Source: RDYJ01 sp034931405 (GTDB taxonomy: Bacteria; Cyanobacteriota; Cyanobacteriia; Cyanobacteriales; Nostocaceae). From it: a DNA stretch of 64,000 bases. The DNA is taken from contig NZ_JAYGHA010000002.1 of the NCBI RefSeq assembly GCF_034931405.1, positions 186,001 through 250,000 of the forward strand. Direction: 5' to 3'. Positions 27,225-36,221 of the stretch are shown here, piece after piece. Position 1 is the first letter of the stretch. Each line of letters opens with the position of its first letter. The translations under genes were made by a program, and so were the position numbers. The notes below the pieces were generated by a model that saw nothing but the letters and a program-made list of their open reading frames with translations, was not told where the DNA came from and ran no database searches.

Positions 27225-29606
27225 TCACAAGCATAAATAAATAGCCCAAATAGCCATTGCACGCAAATATGTACTAGCACGAAAAGTACCAGCAGCAGTA
27301 ATAGCTTCTGGAGTGCGAAACTGTAAACCATTGTCGTAGATTTGTTTAACCACTGCTTCAGTCAAGCGCATAGATTCATCTTTCATCCCCATCTGTACTA
27401 AAAATGCAGCTAAACCAAAATTAATACCAGTCCAAACTTCTTGAGGATGGGTAGAATGAGGGTTTTCTGGAGAACCGTCAGGAAGGACACCATTAGCAGC
27501 ACCAAACTTACCATCTTGGAACTTGAGGAAACAAGCATCATATACAGTTGTTAAAGCAGAAAGGGCGTGATTTGTGGGGATAATATCGGGTAAATTAAGT
27601 AAACGAGCGTAGAATTGCCCACATAATTGGTCAGCCATCACCACATTTGAACCGCTTTCACTATCCAAGCGGTAAAACTTCCCATTCCAAAGCTTTTCTT
27701 GATAGATTGGTTTTGCTTGACTTAACCAAGTTTGATAAATTAACCTCTGTCCCTCTGCGTCCTCTGCGCCTCTGCGGTTCGTTAAAACATCACAAATAGC
27801 AATAGCAGCCTCCAAAGCGGCCAACCACAAACCACCACAGTAAGCACTAACACCATTTAACCGCCAATCATCAAAAGTTTGATCAGGTGCGCCAGAATTT
27901 TCTGGGATACCATCTGCATCTAAATCAAATTTTTTCACATAATCGAGAGTCTGCACAATTGCGTCCCAACAATCTGCGAGAAATTCGATATCATCTGCAC
28001 CAGTAAAGATAAAATCGCGGTACACTTGCAAAACAAAATCACAACCTAAATCTTTCCACAGATTGCAATCTTGATAACTGGTATAGTTAGTTTTTTCCCA
28101 GACGTGTTCATTCGGTGCGCCTAAGTCGTGGGGTGTAGCACCTGCTACTTTGCGGATGGCGTTAGGGCTTTCGGCGTTGATGGTGAGATAATAACCGATA
28201 ATTCTAGTTCTATCATCACTTTGGGGAATTGCCCTAGCAAAAGCGCGAATGACAGCTTTTTCCAGTTCTGGGAATAACATCAATAACCCAAAAGAACCGT
28301 ATAACCGCACATCTAAACTTTCATACCAGCGGTAATCGAGACATTCTAACACTGCAAATTGGCCGATGGGGTCTTTTTCTGTTGCTGCACTCCAGAGAGT
28401 TCCACCGCTGGTTAAGTCGTACAGTTCGTTAAATAAAGCCATTTTGAACCAGTCGGGTAAGTCTGATTTTGACAAAATGGGATTTTGCCAAGTTTGAATT
28501 TGCGATCGCCAATTTTGATATTCTTTAAGTGCAGTAGTCGCAATCTGCCAAGCATTATCACCACTACAACCAAAAAAGTCTGTATATCTGCGATAATAAT
28601 TCACTCCCGCAGCAAATTCTGTGACGGGAAAATCCCAACTTAGCACAAAAGGAACTTCCAAATTTTCCCCAGGTTGCAAAGTGAAACGCACCGCAATAGC
28701 CGCACCTAAACGAGTATTTTCATCTGCGGGAGTTTCATATATATAATTAGGTAAAGAACCATTTTCAGAAAAACTTTGCCAAACATCTTCACCATTACCC
28801 ACAGGATTAAATCGGGAATGATGAAATATTTCAACTTGGGGATTTTTAACGGTTGAAATACACCAAGTTCCGTCACCTTCTTGGACAGTTTCACTATTAT
28901 CAACTCGACCTAAAACACAACCTAAATATTTATCATCTTCTGCTAACCAATTATAATTATTTTTGCTTTCTCCCCAACGTGGTTGATATTCATAAACAGG
29001 ACTTCCATCATCTCTAACTTTTACTTCTGGAGATTTCAAAGAATTGGTAAACCAACCCACCATATTTTCCCAAGTTAGCATGATGCTAATAGTAATTGGT
29101 GCATTAGTTGGGTTGTGTGCTTTCCACAAGAAAACCGCGACAGGATAACTAGTTTCTTGATAATTATCTGCCCAAATTGGCGAAAATTGCTCACAAGTTA
29201 ATTGAGTTTTTAAGACATTTTCATAAACAAACCAACTGCGGGGATAAAGTGCATGATATGTTCCTGAATTCTGTTCCTGAGACTGTGGATACCATTGCCA
29301 AGATTGCAGTGTATTATCTTCTGGACGTTGGGTAGATAATGCGTAAGCTTGTCCAGATTCAAAAACACTAAATTGACAAGCAGGAACGTTTTTAAAAGTA
29401 TGTTCTCCCCCGTCAATGTGCCACAGGTTAAAATCTCCCCGTGAAGAACGTCCTATACACCCTGCACCAAAGCCACCAAGGGGCATTCCGTGCCAGGGAC
29501 CATCATCAATATTACTAGGATAACGGACGGTGTAGGGCTTATCCCAGCCTAAGCCAAGGGGACGTTTCCAAGTGCAGGGGGGTATTTGGGGGTGGTGGTT
29601 TGTCAT
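27225..29606 (-). CDS. GH116 beta-glucosidase (non-lysosomal glucosylceramidase family)
   Basis: 793 residues. The N-terminal beta-sandwich begins around LGLGWDKPYTVRYPSNIDDG and PLGGFGAGCIGRSSRGDFNL. The C-terminal alpha-toroid carries YRWYESLDVRLYGSF, with the likely nucleophile Glu, and DQTFDDWRLNGVSAYCGGLW, with the likely acid/base Asp. Family members retain the anomeric configuration and cleave beta-glucosides, including glucosylceramides. There is no signal peptide, so action is cytosolic. A 14-residue segment NRRGAEDAEGQR near residue 609-622 is encoded by a dispersed repeat inserted in frame. Stands alone on its strand, 1.1 kb upstream of a strong terminator. Confidence 0.88.
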   Translation of the reverse strand: MTNHHPQIPPCTWKRPLGLGWDKPYTVRYPSNIDDGPWHGMPLGGFGAGCIGRSSRGDFNLWHIDGGEHTFKNVPACQFSVFESGQAYALSTQRPEDNTLQSWQWYPQSQEQNSGTYHALYPRSWFVYENVLKTQLTCEQFSPIWADNYQETSYPVAVFLWKAHNPTNAPITISIMLTWENMVGWFTNSLKSPEVKVRDDGSPVYEYQPRWGESKNNYNWLAEDDKYLGCVLGRVDNSETVQEGDGTWCISTVKNPQVEIFHHSRFNPVGNGEDVWQSFSENGSLPNYIYETPADENTRLGAAIAVRFTLQPGENLEVPFVLSWDFPVTEFAAGVNYYRRYTDFFGCSGDNAWQIATTALKEYQNWRSQIQTWQNPILSKSDLPDWFKMALFNELYDLTSGGTLWSAATEKDPIGQFAVLECLDYRWYESLDVRLYGSFGLLMLFPELEKAVIRAFARAIPQSDDRTRIIGYYLTINAESPNAIRKVAGATPHDLGAPNEHVWEKTNYTSYQDCNLWKDLGCDFVLQVYRDFIFTGADDIEFLADCWDAIVQTLDYVKKFDLDADGIPENSGAPDQTFDDWRLNGVSAYCGGLWLAALEAAIAICDVLTNRRGAEDAEGQRLIYQTWLSQAKPIYQEKLWNGKFYRLDSESGSNVVMADQLCGQFYARLLNLPDIIPTNHALSALTTVYDACFLKFQDGKFGAANGVLPDGSPENPHSTHPQEVWTGINFGLAAFLVQMGMKDESMRLTEAVVKQIYDNGLQFRTPEAITAAGTFRASTYLRAMAIWAIYLCL
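27742..27782. repeat. Dispersed CCTCTGCG repeat inserted in frame in the GH116 gene
   Basis: CCTCTGTCCCTCTGCGTCCT and the following CTGCGCCTCTGCGGTTCGTT are typical of the tandem-like repeat found between genes in Nostocales. Here it lies inside a coding region and yields NRRGAEDAEG without breaking the frame. Confidence 0.7.
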
Positions 29607-29768
29607 GGTTTGAGTTTCACGGGTTGACGCTTATGAAGACTAGCGCGATGTGTGATTTTTCTCAAGTCATCTCTGGTGCGTTCTTTGTGTCTCTGCGCGA
29701 AATGGAATGTTTTTGGGAATAATTTGTTATATTAAGTTTAGTTGCATTAATTTGAGGTTAATAAACAG

Positions 29769-30290
29769 ATGACACAGGAATTAATAGACCTCAGAAATAG
29801 TATTTTAGAAAACCGTTATGCAGATGCTTTAGCCATTGTAGATGAGTTGGAGGGGATGAGTAAACAGGCGATTATTAGAAATATTCAATCTTTTGTCAAG
29901 ATTTTGTTAATTCATTTGATAAAAAATCAGATAGAAAAAAGATTAACTAATTCTTGGGCGACTTCTATTCGTAATTCTGTAATGGAAATTAAAAGATTGA
30001 ATCTGAAAGAAAATAAAAAATCTTATTATATTAATGCAGATGAATGGGAAATTTTGATTTTAGAGGAAGTGATAGAGGAAGCTATAGCTAATGCTAGTGA
30101 AGAGGTTTTAAATGGTGCATATAATCAATTTCAATTAGCGGAAATAGTATCTAAAACGGATTTATTACAAACTAGTTTCAAATTTTTAAATCTAACTTAT
30201 GAACATTCAGCTAAAACTTTACCTAATGCTATAGCAGAAGTTTTAATTCAATTACCAGGAGGGGAAAATTGGATTAATCGTAAGGGTTAG
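29769..30290 (+). CDS. DUF29 family protein
   Basis: 173 residues, mostly helical. Starts MTQELIDLRNSILENRYADA, followed by LAIVDELEGMSKQAIIRNIQ and HLIKNQIEKRLTNSWATSIR, a layout common to a DUF29 subgroup abundant in filamentous cyanobacteria. No catalytic motif is visible. Function is unknown; the second DUF29 member in the window (43542) is of a different subgroup. The leader contains a GAGG-like site shortly before the ATG. Confidence 0.7.
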   Translation: MTQELIDLRNSILENRYADALAIVDELEGMSKQAIIRNIQSFVKILLIHLIKNQIEKRLTNSWATSIRNSVMEIKRLNLKENKKSYYINADEWEILILEEVIEEAIANASEEVLNGAYNQFQLAEIVSKTDLLQTSFKFLNLTYEHSAKTLPNAIAEVLIQLPGGENWINRKG

Positions 30291-30311
30291 AGGGAAAAAG
30301 GGCTACTGAAT

Positions 30312-31115
30312 TCACGCAGCAACACACACAACCCGAAACCCGATATGGTAGCTACTGCTGGTCGCATCAATATTATGGCGAGATGCCGAACGGCAATTAG
30401 CAGGATAGGTTCGCCAAGAACCACCGCGCAACAAACGAGACTTATTATTATTAATATCTATCCATGCACTGCCATCTATAGATACTTTTTCATAACTATT
30501 GTACGAATTATCTTGACACCATTCCCAGACATTTCCGTGCATATCATATAATCCAAATTCATTGGCTATTTTAAAACTTCCTACTTCTGTTGTTTTTTCT
30601 CCATAAACTCCTTTAACTCCATTACCATAAATGTAGTTACCATCATAATTAGCTAATTCTGTTGTTATGGTTTCGCCAAAATGAAATGGTGTAGTTGTTC
30701 CGGCTCGACAAGCATATTCCCATTCCGCTTCACTGGGCAGCCTATAGGGTCTTTGAGTATGATTTGATAGTCGGTTACAAAACTCTACCGCATCATGCCA
30801 AGAAACCGATTCTACAGGGCGATTTGCTCCTTTAAAATATGAGGGGTCCAGTTTTAGTTCTTGGTTGACTTGAGGTAAAGCGGCTACTGCTTGCCATTGT
30901 GCTTGGGTTATTGGATATTTACCAAAGCAAAAGGGTTTAATGGTAACTTCATGTTGAGGTCTTTCATCGCTTGTACTTCTTAGTTCTTTTTCTAGTGAAC
31001 CCATGCGAAAACTACCCCCAGGGATTAACACCATTTCTAATGCAATGCCATTTCCTAAGTTTTCTGTAAAGTATTGAGCTGTTTTTTTATGACGTTTAAT
31101 AATAGTTTTTGGCAT
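30312..31115 (-). CDS. Formylglycine-generating-enzyme-like (SUMF1 fold) protein
   Basis: 267 residues with the full FGE-sulfatase fold: LEMVLIPGGSFRMGS, SVSWHDAVEFCNRLS, RLPSEAEWEYACRAGTTTPF, DMHGNVWEWCQD, LLRGGSWRTYPANCRSASRH and HIGFRVV. True FGEs bind copper through two cysteines after GGS; here the first is replaced (GGSWRT), so oxidase activity on sulfatases is doubtful. Many cyanobacterial homologues are partners of diversity-generating retroelements or kinases, but no such gene is nearby. Cytosolic (no signal). It converges on the DUF29 gene, with 21 bp between stops. Confidence 0.82.
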   Translation of the reverse strand: MPKTIIKRHKKTAQYFTENLGNGIALEMVLIPGGSFRMGSLEKELRSTSDERPQHEVTIKPFCFGKYPITQAQWQAVAALPQVNQELKLDPSYFKGANRPVESVSWHDAVEFCNRLSNHTQRPYRLPSEAEWEYACRAGTTTPFHFGETITTELANYDGNYIYGNGVKGVYGEKTTEVGSFKIANEFGLYDMHGNVWEWCQDNSYNSYEKVSIDGSAWIDINNNKSRLLRGGSWRTYPANCRSASRHNIDATSSSYHIGFRVVCVAA

Positions 31116-31195
31116 GATTTTTTGTCTGAATCAGGATTTACTGTTACTGAGCGAAGTCGAAGTACAGGATTAAAGGATTAACAAGATAATTTACT

Positions 31196-31489
31196 TTATT
31201 TAATCGTTTCCGTTTTAATTTCTTGCATAATTTGAGAAACTGCTTCTTCTGATTGCAGATGACGTGATAAAACCTGTGCAGTTGTATTTAACAACCTTTC
31301 ATTAAATAACTTGGCTATGTCTTCTCGTAAACCTTGCCCAATATAGAATTTTAACAAGGCTTCTATAGATATATCTTTATCAGCAGCTACTTCTTCCAAA
31401 GATGCTAAGGTATCTGTAGGTATTTTGATAGATACAACTTCTGTGGCACGGGGACGCAGTTGTAATTTCAGTTCTTCATTATTGTTCAT
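31196..31489 (-). CDS. Ribbon-helix-helix antitoxin-like protein
   Basis: 97 residues with AAAGGAGA five bases before the ATG. TEVVSIKIPTDTLASLEEVA gives the beta-strand and first helix of an RHH/CopG fold, then DISIEALLKFYIGQGLRED. It directly overlaps the end of a broken brnT-like toxin gene (31479-31562), so it is likely the surviving antitoxin or autoregulator of a dead toxin-antitoxin pair. Confidence 0.65.
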   Translation of the reverse strand: MNNNEELKLQLRPRATEVVSIKIPTDTLASLEEVAADKDISIEALLKFYIGQGLREDIAKLFNERLLNTTAQVLSRHLQSEEAVSQIMQEIKTETIK

Positions 31490-31562
31490 ATAATCTCCTT
31501 TCGCTTTTTGTTGCTAGACGTGCAGAAATAATTCTGTTGCGGGCGTCAAATATACAACATTA
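31479..31562 (-). pseudogene. brnT (DUF497) toxin remnant
   Basis: On the minus strand a frame ending TAA at 31479 reads DARNRIISARLATKSERRLY plus EQ, the typical C-terminus of BrnT toxins. The 5' part is missing: a NVVYL-like piece just upstream is in another frame, and farther upstream lies unrelated sequence and tRNA-Cys. The last codons overlap the RHH gene start, the usual BrnT-antitoxin arrangement. Confidence 0.65.
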
Positions 31563-31760
31563 CCTGCATATTTTAAAAGTAAAAAACTTTACTAGCAATA
31601 CTTTATAAGGCTTCTCGCTTCCACTGTTTAATAGAGTAGGGGGGATTAGCCAAAACACCTTTACTTTTACCCCAAACAATAAAGGACGAGTATCAAACCC
31701 GTCCCTTAAATAATTACCTAAAACCTTGAATTTAGTTGGTTTTGCTTGTTTTTTCAAAAA

Positions 31761-31832
<72 letters not shown>

Positions 31833-31908
31833 GCACCTACAATTACTAATATTATCACCTTTTTCCCTCAATTGCATCCCTTGAGGAAAAATTTTTTTGT
31901 TAGTTCTT

Positions 31909-31961
31909 CCCAATCCCCAATCCCCAATCCCCAATACCCAATCCCCAATCCCCAATCCCAA
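31909..31961. repeat. STRR, seven copies of CAATCCC
   Basis: Head-to-tail CAATCCC (one CAATACC variant) lie between tRNA-Cys and the cpcT stop codon, about 10 bp from the latter. Confidence 0.85.
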
Positions 31962-31969
31962 ACTCAGGA

Positions 31970-32557
31970 TTATTTCACCTCATCAGCAAAATTAGCCCAG
32001 CGCACAAAGTAAAATGGACCTGCCACAGAACCCCAAATATGCTCATCTGTGTCAGGATTTCGTCCTCTGTCGCGGCTGATAAATTTTTCACCATCAATTT
32101 CAAAATCGCTATCTAAATAGGTTCTTTGCCCGTTACGGATGACAATGCAGCCTTTTCCTGGTTCGACTGTGCCTTTGAAGTGAGTACCAGTCCACTCTAC
32201 AATCATGTTACAACCGGAGAGCTTTTCTAAGCGATCGCTCGTTAAACTTTGTAACCGTGGTAAATCACGAGATGCACCGAAAAAGTCTTTTTCATCTTTG
32301 ACAGTATAGTTTTCAATATGGATTTTATCCCCTACTGACAGCAAATTTAACACCCGCACCCGATAGGGTTTATTCAGCATATAGTCATAAGCTTGTTCCA
32401 CAAAAAAACTTACCCCTGATAATAACCCTCCATTGAGAGGACGCATACATACACGAATATGGGCATAAAAAGCTGGATTTTCAAAAACTTGGGCTTGGTT
32501 GCTAAAATCAGCGGCCATCCAACGGGCTAAGGTAACAATATCGGTAGAATGAGTCAT
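31970..32557 (-). CDS. cpcT: CpcT-type phycobiliprotein bilin lyase
   Basis: 195 residues of the CpcT/CpeT family. Landmarks are TLARWMAADFSNQAQVFENP, HIRVCMRPL, FFVEQAYDYMLNKPYRVRVL and GCNMIVEWTGTHFKGTVEPG. CpcT attaches phycocyanobilin to Cys-153 of the phycocyanin beta subunit (and of phycoerythrocyanin). It stands alone, converging on no phycobilisome genes, as usual for cpcT. The ATG at 32557 has no clear Shine-Dalgarno. Confidence 0.9.
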   Translation of the reverse strand: MTHSTDIVTLARWMAADFSNQAQVFENPAFYAHIRVCMRPLNGGLLSGVSFFVEQAYDYMLNKPYRVRVLNLLSVGDKIHIENYTVKDEKDFFGASRDLPRLQSLTSDRLEKLSGCNMIVEWTGTHFKGTVEPGKGCIVIRNGQRTYLDSDFEIDGEKFISRDRGRNPDTDEHIWGSVAGPFYFVRWANFADEVK

Positions 32558-32761
32558 GACAATTTTGAGTTTTGAATTTTAGTACACAGGCTGAAAACTA
32601 CCTGCAACGCATTTGCTAATTTTAAACCTTGGTGTGTAAGCGAAACAGTGGCAAACACTCAGAAAACAGAACATTTCGGGTCAGAAACAGAAAATTGGCC
32701 AAAATGTTTTATAATTTTTACATTTTAACTAATTATCAACTTCGTCAAATATTTATTAAAA

Positions 32762-32780
32762 GTTAACCTGTACCTAACCC
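32762..32780 (+). promoter_or_regulatory. PHO-box-like tandem upstream of pstS
   Basis: GTTAACCT-GTA-CCTAACCC: two eight-base half sites with a 3-bp spacer (11-bp period), resembling the PhoB/SphR boxes of cyanobacterial phosphate genes. It lies 143 bp upstream of the GTG start. Phosphate-starvation induction is inferred. Confidence 0.6.
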
Positions 32781-32922
32781 AAAATTAATTTCTAGATTAC
32801 TTTGTTGTGTAATTTTGTAACCTAGACGTTTAATTTTCAACGTTTTTTAACGTAATAAAAGCATTGTTCTTGTAGAGCAATTGAGCGTAAATTGTACGTC
32901 TAATAAACTTAGGAGTGTTCTT

Positions 32923-33936
32923 GTGAACAGAATTAATATTAAGCTTAACAGCTTGAAAGCATTAGGTGTAATTTCATTGATGACCGCCACCTTGGGTATA
33001 TCAATGTCTGCGGTTCAGTCTCAAAGTGTTAGCACAATCAAGATTGACGGTTCTAGTACCGTTTTCCCCGTTACTGAAGCAGTAGCAGAAGAATTCCAAA
33101 AATCTCAAAGAGGTAAAATTAGAGTTACCGTTGGGGTTTCTGGTACTGGTGGGGGCTTTAAAAAATTCTGTCGCGGTGAAACAGACATATCCAATGCTTC
33201 TCGTCCCATTCTCCAAAAAGAAATTGATGAATGTAAAAAAGCTGGTATTCGCTACATCGAATTGCCAGTAGCTTATGATGCTTTAACTGTTGTGATTAAC
33301 CCAGGTAACACTTGGGCTAAAAACCTAACTGTTGCAGAACTCAAGAAAATCTGGGAACCAGCAGCCCAGGGCAAAATTAATAACTGGAATCAAGTACGTG
33401 CGGGTTTCCCTAATGCACCTTTGAAGTTATTTGGTGCTGGTACTAACTCTGGTACTTTTGACTATTTCACTGAAGCAATTGTTGGTAAATCTAAATCTAG
33501 CCGTGGTGATTTTACCGCCAGTGAAGACGACAACGTACTTGTACAAGGTGTAGCTCGTGATAAGAACGCCCTTGGTTTCTTTGGTTTTGCTTACTACGCA
33601 GAAAACAAGAATAAACTCAAATCAGTACCAATTAATGGTGTTGCTCCCTCGGAAACAACAGTAAAAAACGGTACTTACAATCCCTTGTCCCGCCCCATAT
33701 TCATCTATGTTAGTGACAAGGCGGCTAATAAACCAGAGGTAAAGCAGTTTGTACAATATTACTTGAAGAATGCACCTAAGTTAGTCAAAGAAGTAGGATA
33801 TGTAGCCTTACCAGGTTCAGCTTACACCACTTCTCAAAGCCACTTCAATAAGAGGAGATTTGGTAGCATATTTGGTGGTAAAGAAGCAGTTGGGCTGAAA
33901 ATTGACGAATTAATGCGTCGTGAAGCTAAAGAATAA
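32923..33936 (+). CDS. pstS: Phosphate ABC transporter substrate-binding protein (system 1)
   Basis: The start is taken as GTG 32923, seven bases after AGGAG; a TTG 14 codons upstream lacks one. The 337-residue product has a signal peptide (about 1-32: SLKALGVISLMTATLGISMS). The phosphate-binding elements are DGSSTVFPVTEA, GVSGTGGGFKKFCRGE, DISNASRPI and GAGTNSGTFDYF. It belongs to the SphX/PstS group distinct from the second PstS of the window. It binds periplasmic phosphate and delivers it to PstCA. First gene of pstSCAB, with a palindromic element starting one base after its stop codon. Confidence 0.93.
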   Translation: MNRINIKLNSLKALGVISLMTATLGISMSAVQSQSVSTIKIDGSSTVFPVTEAVAEEFQKSQRGKIRVTVGVSGTGGGFKKFCRGETDISNASRPILQKEIDECKKAGIRYIELPVAYDALTVVINPGNTWAKNLTVAELKKIWEPAAQGKINNWNQVRAGFPNAPLKLFGAGTNSGTFDYFTEAIVGKSKSSRGDFTASEDDNVLVQGVARDKNALGFFGFAYYAENKNKLKSVPINGVAPSETTVKNGTYNPLSRPIFIYVSDKAANKPEVKQFVQYYLKNAPKLVKEVGYVALPGSAYTTSQSHFNKRRFGSIFGGKEAVGLKIDELMRREAKE

Positions 33937-33937
33937 A

Positions 33938-34060
33938 AGCACTTACGCAACTGGCACATTGGTATGGTGCGTTAGACTGCATAAATACCGCAAATAAACA
34001 GATTGTTGATATCTGACTCACCCTACAACAGATTTTTGGTGTGAAACTTGCGTAAGTCCT
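33938..34060. mobile_element. 123-bp palindromic element, family 3 copy 1, between pstS and pstC
   Basis: Arms begin AGCACTTACGCAA and end TTGCGTAAGTCCT. Its arms match the 50453 copy in the same orientation, but the central ~45 bp is inverted relative to that copy. It starts directly after the pstS stop and could form a 3' hairpin that stabilises pstS mRNA or limits read-through into pstC. No target duplication is evident. Confidence 0.75.
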
Positions 34061-34165
34061 AAATAATCTAAGTTCAGAAATTTGAAATTCCTCACAATTC
34101 ACTAAAGGGAGGTTTTATACCTCTCTTTCTTGATCTCAAGTCATCTACAAAATTAAATTTCCAGC

Positions 34166-35080
34166 ATGATTAATGCCAAACAAAGTCAATTTTCACCAAA
34201 GCTAACGCGCGATTTACGAGAACGAGCAATTGAGTCTATCTTGTTTCTGGCTGCTCTTTCTTCAGTAGCTACTACGGCAGCAATTATTGGTATATTGCTT
34301 TATGAGTCCATACTATTTTTCCAGAAAGTATCTTTGTGGGAATTTCTTACAAGTAGCCAGTGGACACCATTGTTTGATGACAAAAACTATGGTATTTGGC
34401 CACTAGTTTCAGGAACTTTCGTGACTACAGTAGTAGCCTTATTCGTAGCTATACCACTGGGTACAATTATTGCTATTTATCTAAGTGAATTTGCTCCACC
34501 TATAGTTAGGGAAACAGTTAAACCAGCTTTAGAGCTATTAGCGGGCATTCCTACAGTAGTGTATGGTTACTTTGCATTATTATTCGTTACACCACTGTTG
34601 CAAAAGATTTTGCCAAATCTGCCTGGTTTTAGTATGTTAAGTGCCGGGTTAGTTATTGGCGTGATGATCATTCCTTACGTTAGTTCCCTAAGCGAAGATG
34701 CCATGCGGACAGTACCTTCCAATCTGCGAGAAGGTTCGTATGCAACTGGGGCGACTCGCTTACAGACAGCATTACGAGTAGTATTACCAGCAGCTATTTC
34801 TGGCATCATTGCAGCTTACATTTTAGGAATTTCTCGTGCAGCTGGAGAAACGATGGTAGTGGCGATCGCTGCCGGTGGACAACCTAACTTAACCCTCAAC
34901 CCAATGGAACCAGCGGCGACAATGACCGCCTATATTGTCTCAGTGAGTCTTGGTGACTTACCTCATGGCAGTTTAGAATACGAAACTATCTTTGCCGTCG
35001 GACTAACTTTAGTGCTAATGACTTTGGTATTTAACATTATTGGTCATTTTCTCACCAAGCGTTATCGAGAAATTTACTAA
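34166..35080 (+). CDS. pstC: Phosphate ABC transporter permease PstC (system 1)
   Basis: 304 residues with six TM helices (first at about 24-45: LFLAALSSVATTAAIIGILL). The cytoplasmic coupling segment is LREGSYATGATRLQTALRVV. Forms the inner-membrane channel with PstA. Follows pstS by 229 bp, most of which is a palindromic element. Confidence 0.92.
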   Translation: MINAKQSQFSPKLTRDLRERAIESILFLAALSSVATTAAIIGILLYESILFFQKVSLWEFLTSSQWTPLFDDKNYGIWPLVSGTFVTTVVALFVAIPLGTIIAIYLSEFAPPIVRETVKPALELLAGIPTVVYGYFALLFVTPLLQKILPNLPGFSMLSAGLVIGVMIIPYVSSLSEDAMRTVPSNLREGSYATGATRLQTALRVVLPAAISGIIAAYILGISRAAGETMVVAIAAGGQPNLTLNPMEPAATMTAYIVSVSLGDLPHGSLEYETIFAVGLTLVLMTLVFNIIGHFLTKRYREIY

Positions 35081-35129
35081 ATAGGTGACAGGGAATAAGT
35101 GACAGAAAAGAGTTTTTCCTAATTACCAA

Positions 35130-35254
35130 TTATACTAAACACGTTTGAGACATGGACTTTTACAAAATTACGAAAAACCTAGATTTGTAGGGGTAAAGCA
35201 TGAGCTAAACCCCTACCCACAGAATCAAATGATTAAGCCGTGTTGAGTATAGCT
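35130..35254. mobile_element. Palindromic element, family 4, between pstC and pstA
   Basis: ATACTAAACACG (35132-35143) pairs with CGTGTTGAGTAT (35239-35250), one mismatch. Inside it, GTAGGGGT pairs with ACCCCTAC around AAAGCATGAGCTAA. The octamer ATTACCAA occurs immediately outside both ends (35122-35129 and 35255-35262), a possible 8-bp target duplication, although that octamer is also a common STRR unit. Only one copy seen in the window. Confidence 0.6.
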
Positions 35255-35297
35255 ATTACCAACCAAAACGAGAAGTTGTATAACTTGGTTTCTGAAA

Positions 35298-36221
35298 ATG
35301 ACAACTCTAAATATTCAAGAAGTCCGCAGGACTATTACCCGCAATAAACGCTCAGAATATATTTTTAACATCATTGGCTTTTTGTCGATGCTGATTGGTA
35401 TTATTACACTAATTGCTTTGTTATTTGACTTGGCTAGTGATGGCTTACCACGTCTTTCCTGGCAATTTTTGACATCTTTCCCCAGTCGCAAATCAGAAGA
35501 AGCTGGTATTCTTTCCGCTTGGGTAGGAACGCTGCTAGTAATGTCAGTAACAGGATCTGTAGCAATTCCTGTGGGCATAGCATCGGGAATTTACTTAGAA
35601 GAGTATGCCAGAAAAAACTGGATTTCTGATTTAATTGAAATTAACGTCACTAACTTAGCAGGAGTTCCTTCAATTATTTACGGACTTCTGGCTTTGGGAG
35701 TATTTGTCTATGGCTTACACCTGGGAGAAAGTATTCTCACTGCTGGGTTAACCTTGGCATTATTAGTTTTACCAGTAGTAATTGTTTCCACCCGTGAGGC
35801 TTTGCGGGCTATTCCTAATAGTATCCGTGAAGCTGCTTATGCCGCAGGTGCTTCCAAGTGGCAAATGATTTGGGATCATATTCTCCCTTACTCAACAGGC
35901 ACAATTATTACTGGTATTATTGTGGCTATGGCGCGGGCTATTGGTGAAACTGCACCTCTAATTACCATTGGGGCGCTAACATTCATTGCCTTTTTGCCAG
36001 AACCTCCATTTACAAGTCAGTTCCCTTATATTTCTTTTTCTTGGTTACTAGCTCCGTTCACAGTCATGCCCATACAGATGTTCGATTGGATATCTCGCCC
36101 CCAGGCTGACTTTCAAGTAAATGCAGCTACCGCAGGTGTTGTCCTCATTGTCATTACTTTGGCTATGAACTCTGTAGCTATGTATATCCGTTATCGTTTA
36201 CGCAAAACAATCAAATGGTAG
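35298..36221 (+). CDS. pstA: Phosphate ABC transporter permease PstA (system 1)
   Basis: 307 residues, six TM helices, with the coupling loop IREAAYAAGASKWQMIWDHI and the downstream ARAIGETAPL motif of PstA. Partner of PstC. The last seven bases overlap the pstB start, implying translational coupling. Confidence 0.92.
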   Translation: MTTLNIQEVRRTITRNKRSEYIFNIIGFLSMLIGIITLIALLFDLASDGLPRLSWQFLTSFPSRKSEEAGILSAWVGTLLVMSVTGSVAIPVGIASGIYLEEYARKNWISDLIEINVTNLAGVPSIIYGLLALGVFVYGLHLGESILTAGLTLALLVLPVVIVSTREALRAIPNSIREAAYAAGASKWQMIWDHILPYSTGTIITGIIVAMARAIGETAPLITIGALTFIAFLPEPPFTSQFPYISFSWLLAPFTVMPIQMFDWISRPQADFQVNAATAGVVLIVITLAMNSVAMYIRYRLRKTIKW

